11,464 nucleotides of DNA from positions 1 through 11,464 of the forward strand of contig DATJNS010000139.1 in NCBI GenBank assembly GCA_035507915.1, written 5' to 3'. Below, in pieces: positions 1-6,720 of this stretch. The notes below the pieces were generated by a model that had not been told where the DNA came from, made no database searches, and was given only the letters and a program-made list of their open reading frames with translations. The translations under genes were made by a program, and so were the position numbers. This DNA comes from JACQAI01 sp035507915 (GTDB lineage: Bacteria > Pseudomonadota > Alphaproteobacteria > Elsterales > Elsteraceae). Position 1 is the first letter of the stretch. Every line of letters begins with the position of its first letter.

Positions 1-116
1 TCGGCCTTAGCAGGTCTGTCGCGTTGGTATTTTGGTAGGGGGGATATCTTTCGATTTGATGACGTACTGACGTGAACAACAAGAAGAGCCGCAATTTCTT
101 CAAAAGAGGGGCCATC

Positions 117-578
117 ATGAAGTCCTCAAATGCGATCATTGCGACCCTAATTGCGGGCGCGATTGTGCTGAGCACCCCGTTCACCATCCCGACCCCAGGG
201 ACCGCGCAACAGACCTCGACGGTCGCCCACGCGAGACCACTACCGAGGCGCCACATCGAGGGCCGGATTGCCTTCATGCGCGCAGAGCTCAGCATCACCG
301 ATGCTCAGCAGGCGAAGTGGGAGCGAGTTGCGGCCGTAATGCGCGCCAATGCCGAACAGATGGACCAACTCGTCCAACTGCGACGTACAAAGCGTGGTCA
401 ACCGGAAAGTGCCGTTGACCGCCTGGATCAGCAAATGCGCTGGACCGAGGTGCGGCTGAACGCCGAAAGGGCATTCGCGGACGCTTTCAAACCGCTCTAC
501 GCCAGCCTTTCCGACGACCAGAAGAAGAGCGCCGACGGGCTGTTTCGCTGGCGGGGTCATGGGAGATCAAAAGGGTAA
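117..578 (+). CDS. LTXXQ-motif (Spy/CpxP-like) periplasmic protein
   Basis: Predicted secreted protein of 153 residues. A hydrophobic N-terminal segment (about residues 6-20) is followed by a Pro/Thr-rich stretch, consistent with a signal peptide. The mature part is charged and helical, with two degenerate LTxxQ motifs: L-S-I-T-D-A-Q at 58-64 and L-S-D-D-Q at 131-135. This spacing is typical of the LTXXQ/Spy-CpxP family, whose members act in the periplasm in envelope stress, often metal related. I chose the ATG at 117 because AGAGGGG lies just upstream at good spacing; a GTG at 72 would add 15 charged residues in front of the signal peptide. The permease gene follows on the same strand about 110 bp on and may be co-transcribed. 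The family call is firm; the exact role (chaperone or stress modulator) is not shown by the sequence. Confidence 0.8.
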   Translation: MKSSNAIIATLIAGAIVLSTPFTIPTPGTAQQTSTVAHARPLPRRHIEGRIAFMRAELSITDAQQAKWERVAAVMRANAEQMDQLVQLRRTKRGQPESAVDRLDQQMRWTEVRLNAERAFADAFKPLYASLSDDQKKSADGLFRWRGHGRSKG

Positions 579-690
579 TCCACGCCGGCAAGTTTCTAAA
601 GACCTCTCTCAAGGTCGTCGCCTATCCTCGGGCATCGGGGCGCTCCCGCAGATGCGCCGGGTGGGCCCATATGATCTCGGCGGGTTGCTG

Positions 691-1434
691 ATGGGCAATG
701 TCAACCTAATGCAATACGGCTTGGTCGCCGTCGTTGCATTCGTCGCTGCGATGATCGGCGGCGTGGCGGGTTATGGCACGGGCCTGCTGCTGCCGCCCAT
801 CCTCATGCCTCTGATCGGCGCGGAAGCAATTGTGCCGGTCATGAGCGTCTCAGGTTTGATGACCAATGCCAGCCGCTGGATGGCCTTCCGTCATCAGTTC
901 GATCGTCGGCGTGCCATCCTCATTGTCGTGTGCGCGATCCCGCTCTGCCTGCTGGGCGCCTACGGCTACACCCTGTTGAGCGGTCCGGGCGTGTCATTGC
1001 TGATCGGCTCGGTGCTGGTCTTGGTCGTGCCCGTGCGCCGCATACTCGTGAGGCGTCTTGGACATCTGTCGACACGCGGCGTAGGGCTGTCGGGCGCGGG
1101 ATATGGGCTGCTGGTCGGCGGCACCTCCGGCACCGGGGCAGTCCTCCTGTCGATCCTACTCGCCGCTGGGCTCAGCGGCCGCGCCGTGATCGCAACCGAC
1201 GCCGGCATCTCGATCGTCCTCGGCGTGCTGAAGGCGGGGGTGTTTCAAGCCGCCGACCTCTTGCCGCTCTCGTCGTGGATCATGGCGCTCCTGATCGGCG
1301 TCGCCGCGACACCGGGCGCTTTCTTGGCCAAGCGACTGACCGAGGGGCTGTCCCTGCGTGGGCACGACCGCATCCTTGATGGCGTCGTGGTGCTTGGCGG
1401 CGTGTTCCTGATTGCGAAGGGCTTTGCTAATTGA
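691..1434 (+). CDS. Sulfite exporter TauE/SafE-family membrane permease
   Basis: Integral membrane protein of 247 residues, the usual size for the TauE/SafE (DUF81) family, which exports or imports small anions such as sulfite, sulfonates or organic acids. Two related glycine-rich halves are visible: G-G-V-A-G-Y-G-T-G at 23-31 leading into a Pro-rich helix, and G-G-T-S-G-T-G at 143-149. Further hydrophobic helices run at about 75-95, 102-116, 165-185, 195-212 and 230-245. The frame is open upstream to an ATG at 559 that overlaps the preceding gene, but those 44 residues are polar and unlike the family, so I start at 691. An ATG at 709 is also possible, and no strong ribosome site decides between them. 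Substrate unknown. The neighbouring LTXXQ gene suggests an envelope-stress setting but not a specific anion. Confidence 0.8.
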   Translation: MGNVNLMQYGLVAVVAFVAAMIGGVAGYGTGLLLPPILMPLIGAEAIVPVMSVSGLMTNASRWMAFRHQFDRRRAILIVVCAIPLCLLGAYGYTLLSGPGVSLLIGSVLVLVVPVRRILVRRLGHLSTRGVGLSGAGYGLLVGGTSGTGAVLLSILLAAGLSGRAVIATDAGISIVLGVLKAGVFQAADLLPLSSWIMALLIGVAATPGAFLAKRLTEGLSLRGHDRILDGVVVLGGVFLIAKGFAN

Positions 1435-1685
1435 TGGCGCGGGCGGGGATCGCGTGAACGCGCTGTAGTTTGTCGCGTCATACCGGTCGATTCTGCAATC
1501 CAATCAATCCGGCAGACCGTTCGATTATCTCTACAGCTGGAAGCGCACCGACTGAAAGCGCTTCGGATAGAGAAGTCGGCAAGGTAGATCAAGCTCTGCG
1601 GCGGGCAGATCCGCGCCGCGCGCTGGCTGGCAAGCATGGCATCGGTTTCAGCACGCCGGGATCGGGGCCGTCCGCCGGCTGTTGC
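1435..1685. other. Intergenic region between convergent genes, nothing convincing
   Basis: This 251-bp gap lies between the ends of the permease gene (plus strand) and the CHRD lipoprotein gene (minus strand). Open frames exist but show no ribosome site or family resemblance and continue antisense into the CHRD gene. I see no strong hairpin followed by a T tract, and no tRNA or repeat. Confidence 0.5.
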
Positions 1686-2153
1686 CTACCAGGCCTCCGT
1701 CATGACCTGGCCGCGGATCTCACCGCCCGGATTGCCCTGAGTGTGAACGTTTATGTACCACTTGCCGGCGACCAGATCGTAGGCCTGGGTCTCGGTCAGG
1801 GTCGCGGAGCCGACGATCGGGCTCGCTGGCGCCCCGAGGTTAATCACCACCCCCGCGTTGGCGCTCGCGTCAGCCGGCCCGTGGATGTGCGCCGCGGTTG
1901 CCGGGCCCGACAGCCGGCTGTAATAGACCTTCCAGGTCAGCGTGCGGGTGGCCTCGTCGTAGGTCATGAACGCATAACCCTCGCCGCTGCTGGTCTTGTT
2001 GGGCGGCACTTCCTTGGCTGCCGTCATGGCTGCCTTCATTTCGACCACGCGGGCGTTGGAGGTCCGAATCGTCGGCATCGAGTCGCACGCCGACAAAGCG
2101 ATCGCCGCAGCCAACGCGCTGCCGGCAACCAGGGAAAATCGCATCAACGACAT
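1686..2153 (-). CDS. CHRD-domain lipoprotein
   Basis: 155-residue exported protein. Residues 1-23 form a lipoprotein signal with lipobox L20-S21-A22-C23, so the mature protein should be lipid-anchored in the periplasm or outer membrane. The rest is one CHRD domain (about 37-152), with hallmark features of the family: the K-E-V-P-P start, the A-A-H-I-H-G-P motif in the middle, and the ending W-Y-I-N-V-H-T followed by P-G-G-E-I-R-G-Q. CHRD domains are named from chordin; in bacteria their function is largely unknown, and some sit next to copper or oxidase genes. The start is supported by AGAGGAG about 8 bases upstream. The gene is divergent from the multicopper oxidase remnant at 2383-3033, suggesting a once-functional copper or redox neighbourhood (inference). 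Confidence 0.85.
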   Translation of the reverse strand: MSLMRFSLVAGSALAAAIALSACDSMPTIRTSNARVVEMKAAMTAAKEVPPNKTSSGEGYAFMTYDEATRTLTWKVYYSRLSGPATAAHIHGPADASANAGVVINLGAPASPIVGSATLTETQAYDLVAGKWYINVHTQGNPGGEIRGQVMTEAW

Positions 2154-2382
2154 GAGCGCGGCTCCTCTTCTTGTTCACTCGCCAATGGCGCGCGAGCGAC
2201 CACCGGCGATCTTGGGTCGAGCTGACGCGCCGATCAACCATAGGCGCCACTCGCGGCTCGCGGCCGCGACGACAAGGCGACGTACCTCGAGCAGGTCAGC
2301 CGCGCGCTGCAAGGGCTACCGAGCAGTTCCTGACCCTCGGCGGCGGTCGTGCGGCGGATGGCGTCTCGGGACGGCGAGCCTC
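2154..2382. other. Region between the CHRD gene and the oxidase remnant
   Basis: This stretch should hold the CHRD promoter (minus strand) and the missing upstream coding sequence of the multicopper oxidase, but I recognise no oxidase residues in any forward frame. The forward frame that joins the oxidase is open but reads as low-information Arg/Ser/Ala sequence that starts antisense to the CHRD gene. A different forward frame, 2244-2333, reads like plausible protein (D-K-A-T-Y-L-E-Q-V-S-R-A-L-Q-G-L-P) and ends in TGA, without a start codon. The region looks like a deletion or rearrangement junction. Confidence 0.35.
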
Positions 2383-3033
2383 GCGATCCTCGCGCTCGAC
2401 GGCAATCCGGTGCCGACGCCGGCGGACGTGCCCGTGCTGTGGCTCGGCACCGCCGAGCGAATCTCCGCGCTGGTCGAGATGAACCACCCGGGCGTCTGGG
2501 TCATGGGAGATCTCGCGGACGACGACCGGCGTCACGGCATGGGCATCGTCGTCGAGTACGCCGGCCGCTCCGGCAAGCCGCAATGGACGAAGCCCAAGCC
2601 GTTCCGCTGGGACTACACGCGGTTCGGCCGGGCAAACGGGACACCGGCGGCGGCCGACGAGACGATCGACATCACGATCGTCAAGCACAACGCGGCGCTC
2701 GACGGCTTCAATCAGTGGACGCTCAACGGCGAAGCCTTCTCGATGGGGACCCGGAAGCCCGCCTACACGATCCGGCAGGGCCGGCGTTATCGGCTGAAGT
2801 TCCGCAACGCCAGCGACGACATCCATCCGCTGCATCTTCACCGCCACAGCTTCGAGCTCGTCCGCGTCGCCGGCAAGCCGACGGCGGGCGTGATCAAGGA
2901 CGTCGTCATGCTGGGCGGTTTCCAGGAGATCGAGTTCGATTTCGTCGCCGACAATCCGGGACCGACGCTGTTCCATTGCCATCAGCAGCTGCACCAGGAT
3001 TTCGGCTTCATGGCGTTGTTCAACTACGCCTGA
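2383..3033 (+). pseudogene. Multicopper oxidase, 5'-truncated remnant (C-terminal part)
   Basis: About 216 residues matching the C-terminal part of a laccase-like multicopper oxidase. It begins near L-A-L-D-G-N-P-V-P (2395 on), a conserved stretch late in cupredoxin domain 2, and then covers all of domain 3. Copper ligands of domain 3 are intact: H-P-L-H-L-H at 2824-2841 (type 1, type 2 and type 3 histidines) and H-C-H-Q-Q-L-H at 2974-2994 with a downstream F-G-F-M axial Met. Domain 1 and its HxH pairs, needed to complete the trinuclear centre, are absent, as are a signal peptide and a credible start. In-frame ATGs exist at 1996, 2151 and 2185 only in sequence without oxidase character or antisense to the CHRD gene. 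The intact reading frame suggests a fairly recent truncation. If translated, it should not be a working oxidase. Confidence 0.7.
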
Positions 3034-3061
3034 GCGATCCCGCCCTCCGGACGCCTCTGGC

Positions 3062-3075
3062 TTGATCTAGCGCAA
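3062..3075 (+). promoter_or_regulatory. FixK/FNR-like box upstream of the hemerythrin gene
   Basis: TTGATCTAGCGCAA fits the rhizobial FixK2 consensus TTG(A/C)-N6-(T/G)CAA. Its centre lies about 80 bases before the hemerythrin ATG. Activation from the usual -41.5 position would place transcription start near 3110 and leave a leader of roughly 38 bases. The match and placement are seen; regulation by oxygen limitation is inferred. Confidence 0.6.
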
Positions 3076-3147
3076 TGCAAGTGGTGCGGCCGCCGCGGAG
3101 GATAGCGTGCCGCGGGGTGGGGCCGCGGCCGGATGAAGGAGGGCACG

Positions 3148-3723
3148 ATGGCCGAAGTGCTGGAGAGCCTACGCCAGGAGCACGGCAATATTGCGAGCCT
3201 GCTCCTGACCTTGGAAGCGCAGATCGACGAGTTCGAGGCGGGACGTCGTCCCGACTACGAGGTCATGAGCGCTGCGATCGACTATTTCGAGACGTTCCCC
3301 GACCTCTACCACCACCCGAAGGAGGATCTCGTGTTCGCCCGGCTGCGGGCGTGCGATCCGGCCAGCGCCGAGGCGGTCGGGGATTTGGCGCGCGAGCACG
3401 AGAGCTTGCGCGGACGGATGAAGCGGTTCGCCGGCATGCTGCGCGACGTGCTTGGCGAGGCCGAGCTCAGGCGCGCGGACTTCGTCGACGGCGCGCGCCA
3501 GTTCATCGACGCCCAATGGCGCCACCTCCACATGGAGGAGGAGCGCTTCTTCCCGGCCGCCGAGCGCATCCTGACCCCGTCGGACTGGGCCGAGCTGAAG
3601 GCCGAGATGAGCCAGGGGGCCGACCCGCTGTTCGGCGGATCATCGGGTGACGCCTTCGAGCGCCTGCGCCAGGCGATCCTCAAGTGGCAGGCGCAGGACC
3701 GGCTCGCCGCGGGAGCTGCCTGA
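3148..3723 (+). CDS. Hemerythrin HHE-domain protein
   Basis: Cytoplasmic protein of 191 residues with a hemerythrin/HHE four-helix fold, binding a non-haem di-iron centre that senses or carries O2 or handles NO and iron stress. Ligand pattern visible: E-H-G with His12; Y-H-H-P-K-E-D with His55/56 and Glu59; R-E-H-E with His84; and H-L-H-M-E-E-E with His126/128 and Glu130-132. All iron-ligand positions seem present, so it should bind metal. AAGGAGG at 3137-3143 sits right before the ATG at 3148, so I prefer this over the in-frame ATG at 3133, which would include the ribosome site in the coding region. The FixK/FNR-like box upstream argues for micro-oxic expression. The C-terminal 40 residues lie outside the domain. 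The gene meets the MFS gene tail to tail 39 bp away. Confidence 0.88.
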   Translation: MAEVLESLRQEHGNIASLLLTLEAQIDEFEAGRRPDYEVMSAAIDYFETFPDLYHHPKEDLVFARLRACDPASAEAVGDLAREHESLRGRMKRFAGMLRDVLGEAELRRADFVDGARQFIDAQWRHLHMEEERFFPAAERILTPSDWAELKAEMSQGADPLFGGSSGDAFERLRQAILKWQAQDRLAAGAA

Positions 3724-3735
3724 AGCGCTCCCGCG
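3708..3735. terminator. Possible hairpin terminator between convergent genes
   Basis: A perfect 9-bp inverted repeat (CGCGGGAGC at 3708-3716, GCTCCCGCG at 3727-3735) with a 10-base loop spans the hemerythrin stop codon. It is GC-rich but lacks a T tract on either side, so it may terminate only weakly. It is placed to serve the convergent hemerythrin and MFS genes. Confidence 0.35.
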
Positions 3736-3762
3736 ACGAGGGACCTCGACCTCTCCGCCCGC

Positions 3763-5088
3763 TCAGGCGCCGGCGTCGTACTCCATGGAAATGTCCTTGC
3801 CGGTGTAATCCGGCATCAAACCGGCCGAGATCAGGCTGATCACCGAGCACGCGGCGATGTAGACCGCGACCGCGTAGCCGGTGTGATAAACCGCGAACAG
3901 CCAGGTCGCGATCAGCGGCGCGGGACCGCCGGCGATCACCGACGCGAGCTGGTAGCCGAGCGAGCAGCCGCTGTAGCGCAGGCGCGGCGTGAACGCCTCG
4001 GCGATCAGTGCGGCCTGCGGCCCGTACTGCATGTCGTGGGGAATCAGCGACAGCAGAATCGCGATGAAGACGGCCGACGGGATCGCCGTGTCCAGCATGC
4101 CGAAATACAGGAAGCCGAACAGCCCGATCGTCGCGGCGCCGATCAAGTACATCTTGCGCCGGCCGATGCGGTCGGAGATATGGCCGAACAGCGGGATGCT
4201 GATGAAGGACAGCAGCGACGCGGCCAGCACCGCGGTCAGGATCAGCTCGCGCGACATCTTCAGGGTGCCGGTGCCGTAGGCGAACACGAACGCGGTGAAG
4301 ATGTAGAACGGCGCCTGCTCGGCCATGCGGAGCAGCGCCGACAGGATGATCTCGCGCGGCTGCTTCTTGATCACCTCGACGATCGGCGCGCGCACGATCT
4401 TGCGCTCGGCGACCAGCTTCTGGAAGGTCGGGGTCTCGAGGATGCCGAGCCGGACCCACAGCCCGATGCCGACCAGGACGATGCTGAGGAGGAAGGGCAC
4501 ACGCCAGCCCCAATCCGCGAACTGGTCGCCCGACCAGCGCGAGAACGCCAGCACCGCGAGGTTCGAGAGGAACAGGCCGGAGGGCACGCCGAACTGCGGC
4601 CATGCGGCGACCAGTCCGCGGCTGCCGTGGGTGCGCGCCCATTCCATCGAGATCAGAACCGAGCCGCCCCATTCGCCGCCGACGCCGATGCCCTGGATCA
4701 TGCGCAGGACCGTCAGAATCACGGCGCCCCACACGCCGATCGATGCGTAGGTCGGCACGAAGGCGATCAGGAAGGTCGCGATGCCCATGCACATCAGGGT
4801 CGCGATCAGGGTGGCTTTGCGGCCGATTCGGTCGCCGTAATGGCCGAAAATGGCCGCGCCGATCGGCCGCCCGACGAACCCGATGAAGTAGGTCCCGAAC
4901 GCCGCGAGCGTGGCAGTCAACGGATCCTCGTTCGGGAAGTAGAGCTTGCCGAACACGAGGCCCGCGGCCGTGCCGTATATGAAGAAGTCGTACCACTCGA
5001 TGGTGGTGCCGATGGTGGCGGCGATCACGGCCTTGCGCAGCTGTGTACTGTGCTCCGAGGCCGATAATGTCCCGGTTGCGATCGTCAT
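3763..5088 (-). CDS. MHS-family MFS transporter (metabolite:H+ symporter)
   Basis: Inner-membrane proton symporter of 441 residues and about 12 helices, in the metabolite:H+ symporter branch of the major facilitator superfamily (ProP, KgtP, ShiA, CitA relatives). Branch markers: E-W-Y-D-F-F-I-Y-G at 31-39, the loop 2-3 motif G-H-Y-G-D-R-I-G-R-K at 82-91, and R-M-I-Q-G-I-G-V-G-G-E-W-G-G at 129-142. The loop motif recurs in the second half as G-H-I-S-D-R-I-G-R-R-K. Likely substrates are small carboxylates or zwitterions; the sequence does not decide which. The ATG at 5088 has GGAGGG about 6 bases upstream and matches the family's start; the frame extends further upstream but into non-homologous sequence. 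Divergent from the secreted protein gene at 5255. Full length, no defects seen. Confidence 0.9.
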   Translation of the reverse strand: MTIATGTLSASEHSTQLRKAVIAATIGTTIEWYDFFIYGTAAGLVFGKLYFPNEDPLTATLAAFGTYFIGFVGRPIGAAIFGHYGDRIGRKATLIATLMCMGIATFLIAFVPTYASIGVWGAVILTVLRMIQGIGVGGEWGGSVLISMEWARTHGSRGLVAAWPQFGVPSGLFLSNLAVLAFSRWSGDQFADWGWRVPFLLSIVLVGIGLWVRLGILETPTFQKLVAERKIVRAPIVEVIKKQPREIILSALLRMAEQAPFYIFTAFVFAYGTGTLKMSRELILTAVLAASLLSFISIPLFGHISDRIGRRKMYLIGAATIGLFGFLYFGMLDTAIPSAVFIAILLSLIPHDMQYGPQAALIAEAFTPRLRYSGCSLGYQLASVIAGGPAPLIATWLFAVYHTGYAVAVYIAACSVISLISAGLMPDYTGKDISMEYDAGA

Positions 5089-5127
5089 GCGTTCCCTCCG
5101 CGAATCGTTCTTACGGGTAACCCTTTG

Positions 5128-5152
5128 GTGGGCAACCCCGATTGTTGCCCAC
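5128..5152. promoter_or_regulatory. 25-bp palindrome in the MFS promoter region
   Basis: A perfect inverted repeat, GTGGGCAAC - 7 bases - GTTGCCCAC, is centred about 52 bp before the MFS start. On the minus strand it overlaps a weak promoter-like pair (TTGCCC, 16 bases, TAAGAA). This fits an operator for a dimeric repressor or activator better than a terminator, since nothing is transcribed toward it on the plus strand. The regulator is unknown. Confidence 0.45.
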
Positions 5153-5254
5153 ATTGCATTTTTCGATGGTGGTGGCAAGACTCCGCGCCGGGAATCCTTC
5201 CCGGGATCGAACCCGAGCCGCCGGGCGGACGCGCGGTCTCGTGGAGACTGGTTC

Positions 5255-5770
5255 ATGCCGACCAAGGCGGGCCTCGCGGCCATGATGATCGCGGCACTGA
5301 CGAGCGCCGCGGTGCCGGTGGTCGCCGCCGCCCAGGAGGACGATCTCGACGTTCCGCGTCGGCACGAGGGCACGACCGCCTTGTCGCCGCGTCCGGGCAC
5401 CGTCGACACGACGGTGCCGGGCGAGGGATTGCCCCAGGACGAGGTCGACGCACGGATGGGGTGGTTGCTGCTGACCTACATCTCGGCGGTGCGCTCGGGC
5501 TTGCGTCGCGGCAACCCGCAACGGACGCAGGACGAAATGGCGCAGACGCGCTCGGCGCTGGCCGCGCTCGAGCAGCGGCTGGCGAGCGGCGCGCATCGGC
5601 TGGTTCTGCCCGCGGACCTCGCCGCGGCGGTGGCGACCGCCGCCGATGCCCTGACGCACGGCGATCTCGTCGCCGCCGATCGCGCGCTGGCTGTCGGAGA
5701 GCACGGCTTGCATGCCGCGCTGGCCAACCTCGACGTCGAGCTCTACTCGAAGCCGGGCGCGTCGCGCTGA
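5255..5770 (+). CDS. Secreted protein of unknown function
   Basis: I do not recognise this 171-residue protein. It has a clear Sec signal peptide (residues 1-26, positive start, Ala/Met-rich core, cleavage after A-A-A before Q27). A Pro/Thr-rich acidic linker to about residue 65 follows, then an Ala/Leu-rich helical region (68-160) with Arg/Glu spacing suggesting an amphipathic helical bundle. There are no Cys residues or metal motifs. GGAG at 5243-5246 lies 8 bases before the ATG. The frame is open upstream to 4946, but that part is antisense to the MFS gene. Divergent from the MFS gene and convergent with the His-tail lipoprotein. A periplasmic helical protein is the safe description. Confidence 0.7.
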   Translation: MPTKAGLAAMMIAALTSAAVPVVAAAQEDDLDVPRRHEGTTALSPRPGTVDTTVPGEGLPQDEVDARMGWLLLTYISAVRSGLRRGNPQRTQDEMAQTRSALAALEQRLASGAHRLVLPADLAAAVATAADALTHGDLVAADRALAVGEHGLHAALANLDVELYSKPGASR

Positions 5771-5791
5771 CCGGCTCGCCGCGCGACAGAG

Positions 5792-6085
5792 CTAGTGGGT
5801 GACGTTGCCGCCGCCGTGGTCGTGCTGATGCTGCAGCGGCGCGTAGTTGCCGCTCGCGCTCGGGGCGCCGGCGGTGTCCTGTCCGGACGGCTGACCGGCA
5901 CGTGGCGCGCCGTTCTCGGAGTAGGCCGGGTCGCTGGGCGAGATCGTCGGCGCGGCCCCGTAGCCTGCCGTCGCCGAGCCGGTCGAGCCGGCCGTCGGCT
6001 GATTGGCGGGTGCCTGGGGCGACCCGGTGCACGCGCTGAGAGCGACTGCGAGTACGCCGAGCGAGATAGCGAGTCTACGAATCAT
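5792..6085 (-). CDS. Small lipoprotein with a His-rich tail
   Basis: 97-residue predicted lipoprotein: signal with lipobox L16-S17-A18-C19, then a low-complexity Gly/Ala/Pro/Ser/Thr linker (20-82) and a tail with H86, H88, H90 and H97 (H-Q-H-D-H-G-G-G). The HxHxH pattern could bind a divalent metal such as Ni, Zn or Cu, but no known domain is present. GGAGGA about 5 bases before the ATG supports the start. An upstream in-frame start would put 16 polar residues ahead of the signal. A FixK/FNR-like box lies 64-77 bp upstream of the start, so low-oxygen induction is likely. It is oriented toward the unknown secreted protein, 21 bp away tail to tail. The function is not known. Confidence 0.75.
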   Translation of the reverse strand: MIRRLAISLGVLAVALSACTGSPQAPANQPTAGSTGSATAGYGAAPTISPSDPAYSENGAPRAGQPSGQDTAGAPSASGNYAPLQHQHDHGGGNVTH

Positions 6086-6148
6086 CGTCTTCCTCCGGTC
6101 AGCGTGGTTGGCTTGATTGCAGAAAATCGTCAAAACCGAGTGAGCGCC

Positions 6149-6162
6149 TTGACGTGGATCAA
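6149..6162 (-). promoter_or_regulatory. FixK/FNR-like box upstream of the His-tail lipoprotein
   Basis: TTGACGTGGATCAA matches TTGA-N6-TCAA, a near-ideal FNR/FixK dyad (TTGAT-N4-ATCAA with one change). Its centre is about 70 bp upstream of the lipoprotein start, so a start of transcription near 6114 is expected with a short leader. The site is nearly symmetric and could also act on the plus strand, but the nearest plus-strand gene begins more than 250 bp away. Confidence 0.6.
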
Positions 6163-6222
6163 ACGGACGAACGGGTGAGGATCATCCGTGAATTTCTTTT
6201 CATTGATCATTCTCGACGAACG

Positions 6223-6243
6223 ACAAAATTCGTTGCTTTCGAC
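6223..6243 (+). repeat. 21-bp repeated element, copy 1
   Basis: Starts ACAAAATTCGTTGCT and ends CGAC. It matches the element at 6721-6741 at 18 of 21 positions in the same orientation. It contains a short dyad (AACGA/TCGTT) with flanking bases, and lies 176 bp before the two-helix protein. Possible regulator site shared with the RND gene. Confidence 0.4.
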
Positions 6244-6418
6244 CAAATCCGCGTCTGACGTTTTCCGCTTGGATTGACGAACTCATCCTTGCCTTCAAGG
6301 TTTTCCATCCGAGGTAGGACTAGGCCGGAACCAGCGATGGCACCGGATTTGCGCACGTGCCGCGCATGGAGTGCCGTGAGAAAACCCGCGTTGGCGTCGG
6401 GCACGAACGCGCATCGGC

Positions 6419-6688
6419 ATGACGGGGGAACGCTATCGTGCGATCGAGCCGCCGGCGGCCTCGCAGGTCCGCGCGCCGCGCCGCGAGCTGTTGTGTCTGC
6501 TGCCGGCATTCTGCGGCTTTGTCGCCTATGCGCTCTATCCTGCGGTCGTCCGTCAGTCCGGCGTGCTGGCTTGGACGGACTCGCTCGATGCGCGCCCGGT
6601 CATCGAGCAGGGCGACGTCATCCTGCTGATTGCCGGCATCGTGGCCTCGGCCGTCTGGTGGTTCTACACCGAGCATCCGGAGGCCTGA
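6419..6688 (+). CDS. Small two-helix membrane protein, hypothetical
   Basis: 89-residue product with a basic N-terminal segment (1-23) and two hydrophobic helices at about 24-44 and 66-83, separated by a polar loop, ending W-W-F-Y-T-E-H-P-E-A. I do not recognise a family. The ATG at 6419 is the only start between the upstream stop at 6377 and the first helix, but no Shine-Dalgarno-like sequence precedes it, so expression is uncertain. The overlapping frames on both strands give Arg/Ser-rich sequence, whereas this frame gives a coherent membrane protein, which is the main support. It lies between the two copies of the 21-bp element. Confidence 0.5.
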   Translation: MTGERYRAIEPPAASQVRAPRRELLCLLPAFCGFVAYALYPAVVRQSGVLAWTDSLDARPVIEQGDVILLIAGIVASAVWWFYTEHPEA

Positions 6689-6720
6689 TCACGCCGGGCG
6701 ACGGCGGATCCGGCAGGGCA

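Larger units (their letters stand above)
6086..6418. other. Intergenic region carrying regulatory elements
   Basis: This 333-bp gap lies upstream of both the minus-strand lipoprotein and the plus-strand two-helix protein. It holds the FixK/FNR-like box at 6149-6162 and one copy of a 21-bp element at 6223-6243. I see no gene with a ribosome site. It is visibly richer in A and T than the flanking genes around 6190-6300, consistent with promoters. Confidence 0.5.

Noticed and set aside
1470..2225. Plus-strand open frame of 251 codons
   Set aside because: It is mostly antisense to the CHRD gene, Arg/Gly-rich, with no ribosome site or family resemblance.
1996..2382. N-terminal extension of the multicopper oxidase frame
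   Set aside because: The frame is open, but the sequence is antisense to the CHRD gene and then low-information; it lacks any cupredoxin motif or signal peptide.
3883..5067. Plus-strand open frame of 394 codons
   Set aside because: It is antisense to the MFS transporter and consists of Arg/Asp/Gln/His-rich sequence typical of a shadow frame.
5190..5235. Possible tRNA T-arm on the minus strand (GGTTCGATCCC)
   Set aside because: The T-loop-like string is there, but its flanks do not pair as a proper 5-bp stem and I find no anticodon or D arm or acceptor pairing nearby.
6203..6216. Third FNR-like site (TTGATCATTCTCGA)
   Set aside because: The right half is TCGA rather than TCAA, breaking the core of the consensus.
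6207..6509. Minus-strand open frame of 100 codons overlapping the two-helix protein gene
   Set aside because: No ribosome site, no domain, and it conflicts with the more coherent plus-strand membrane protein.
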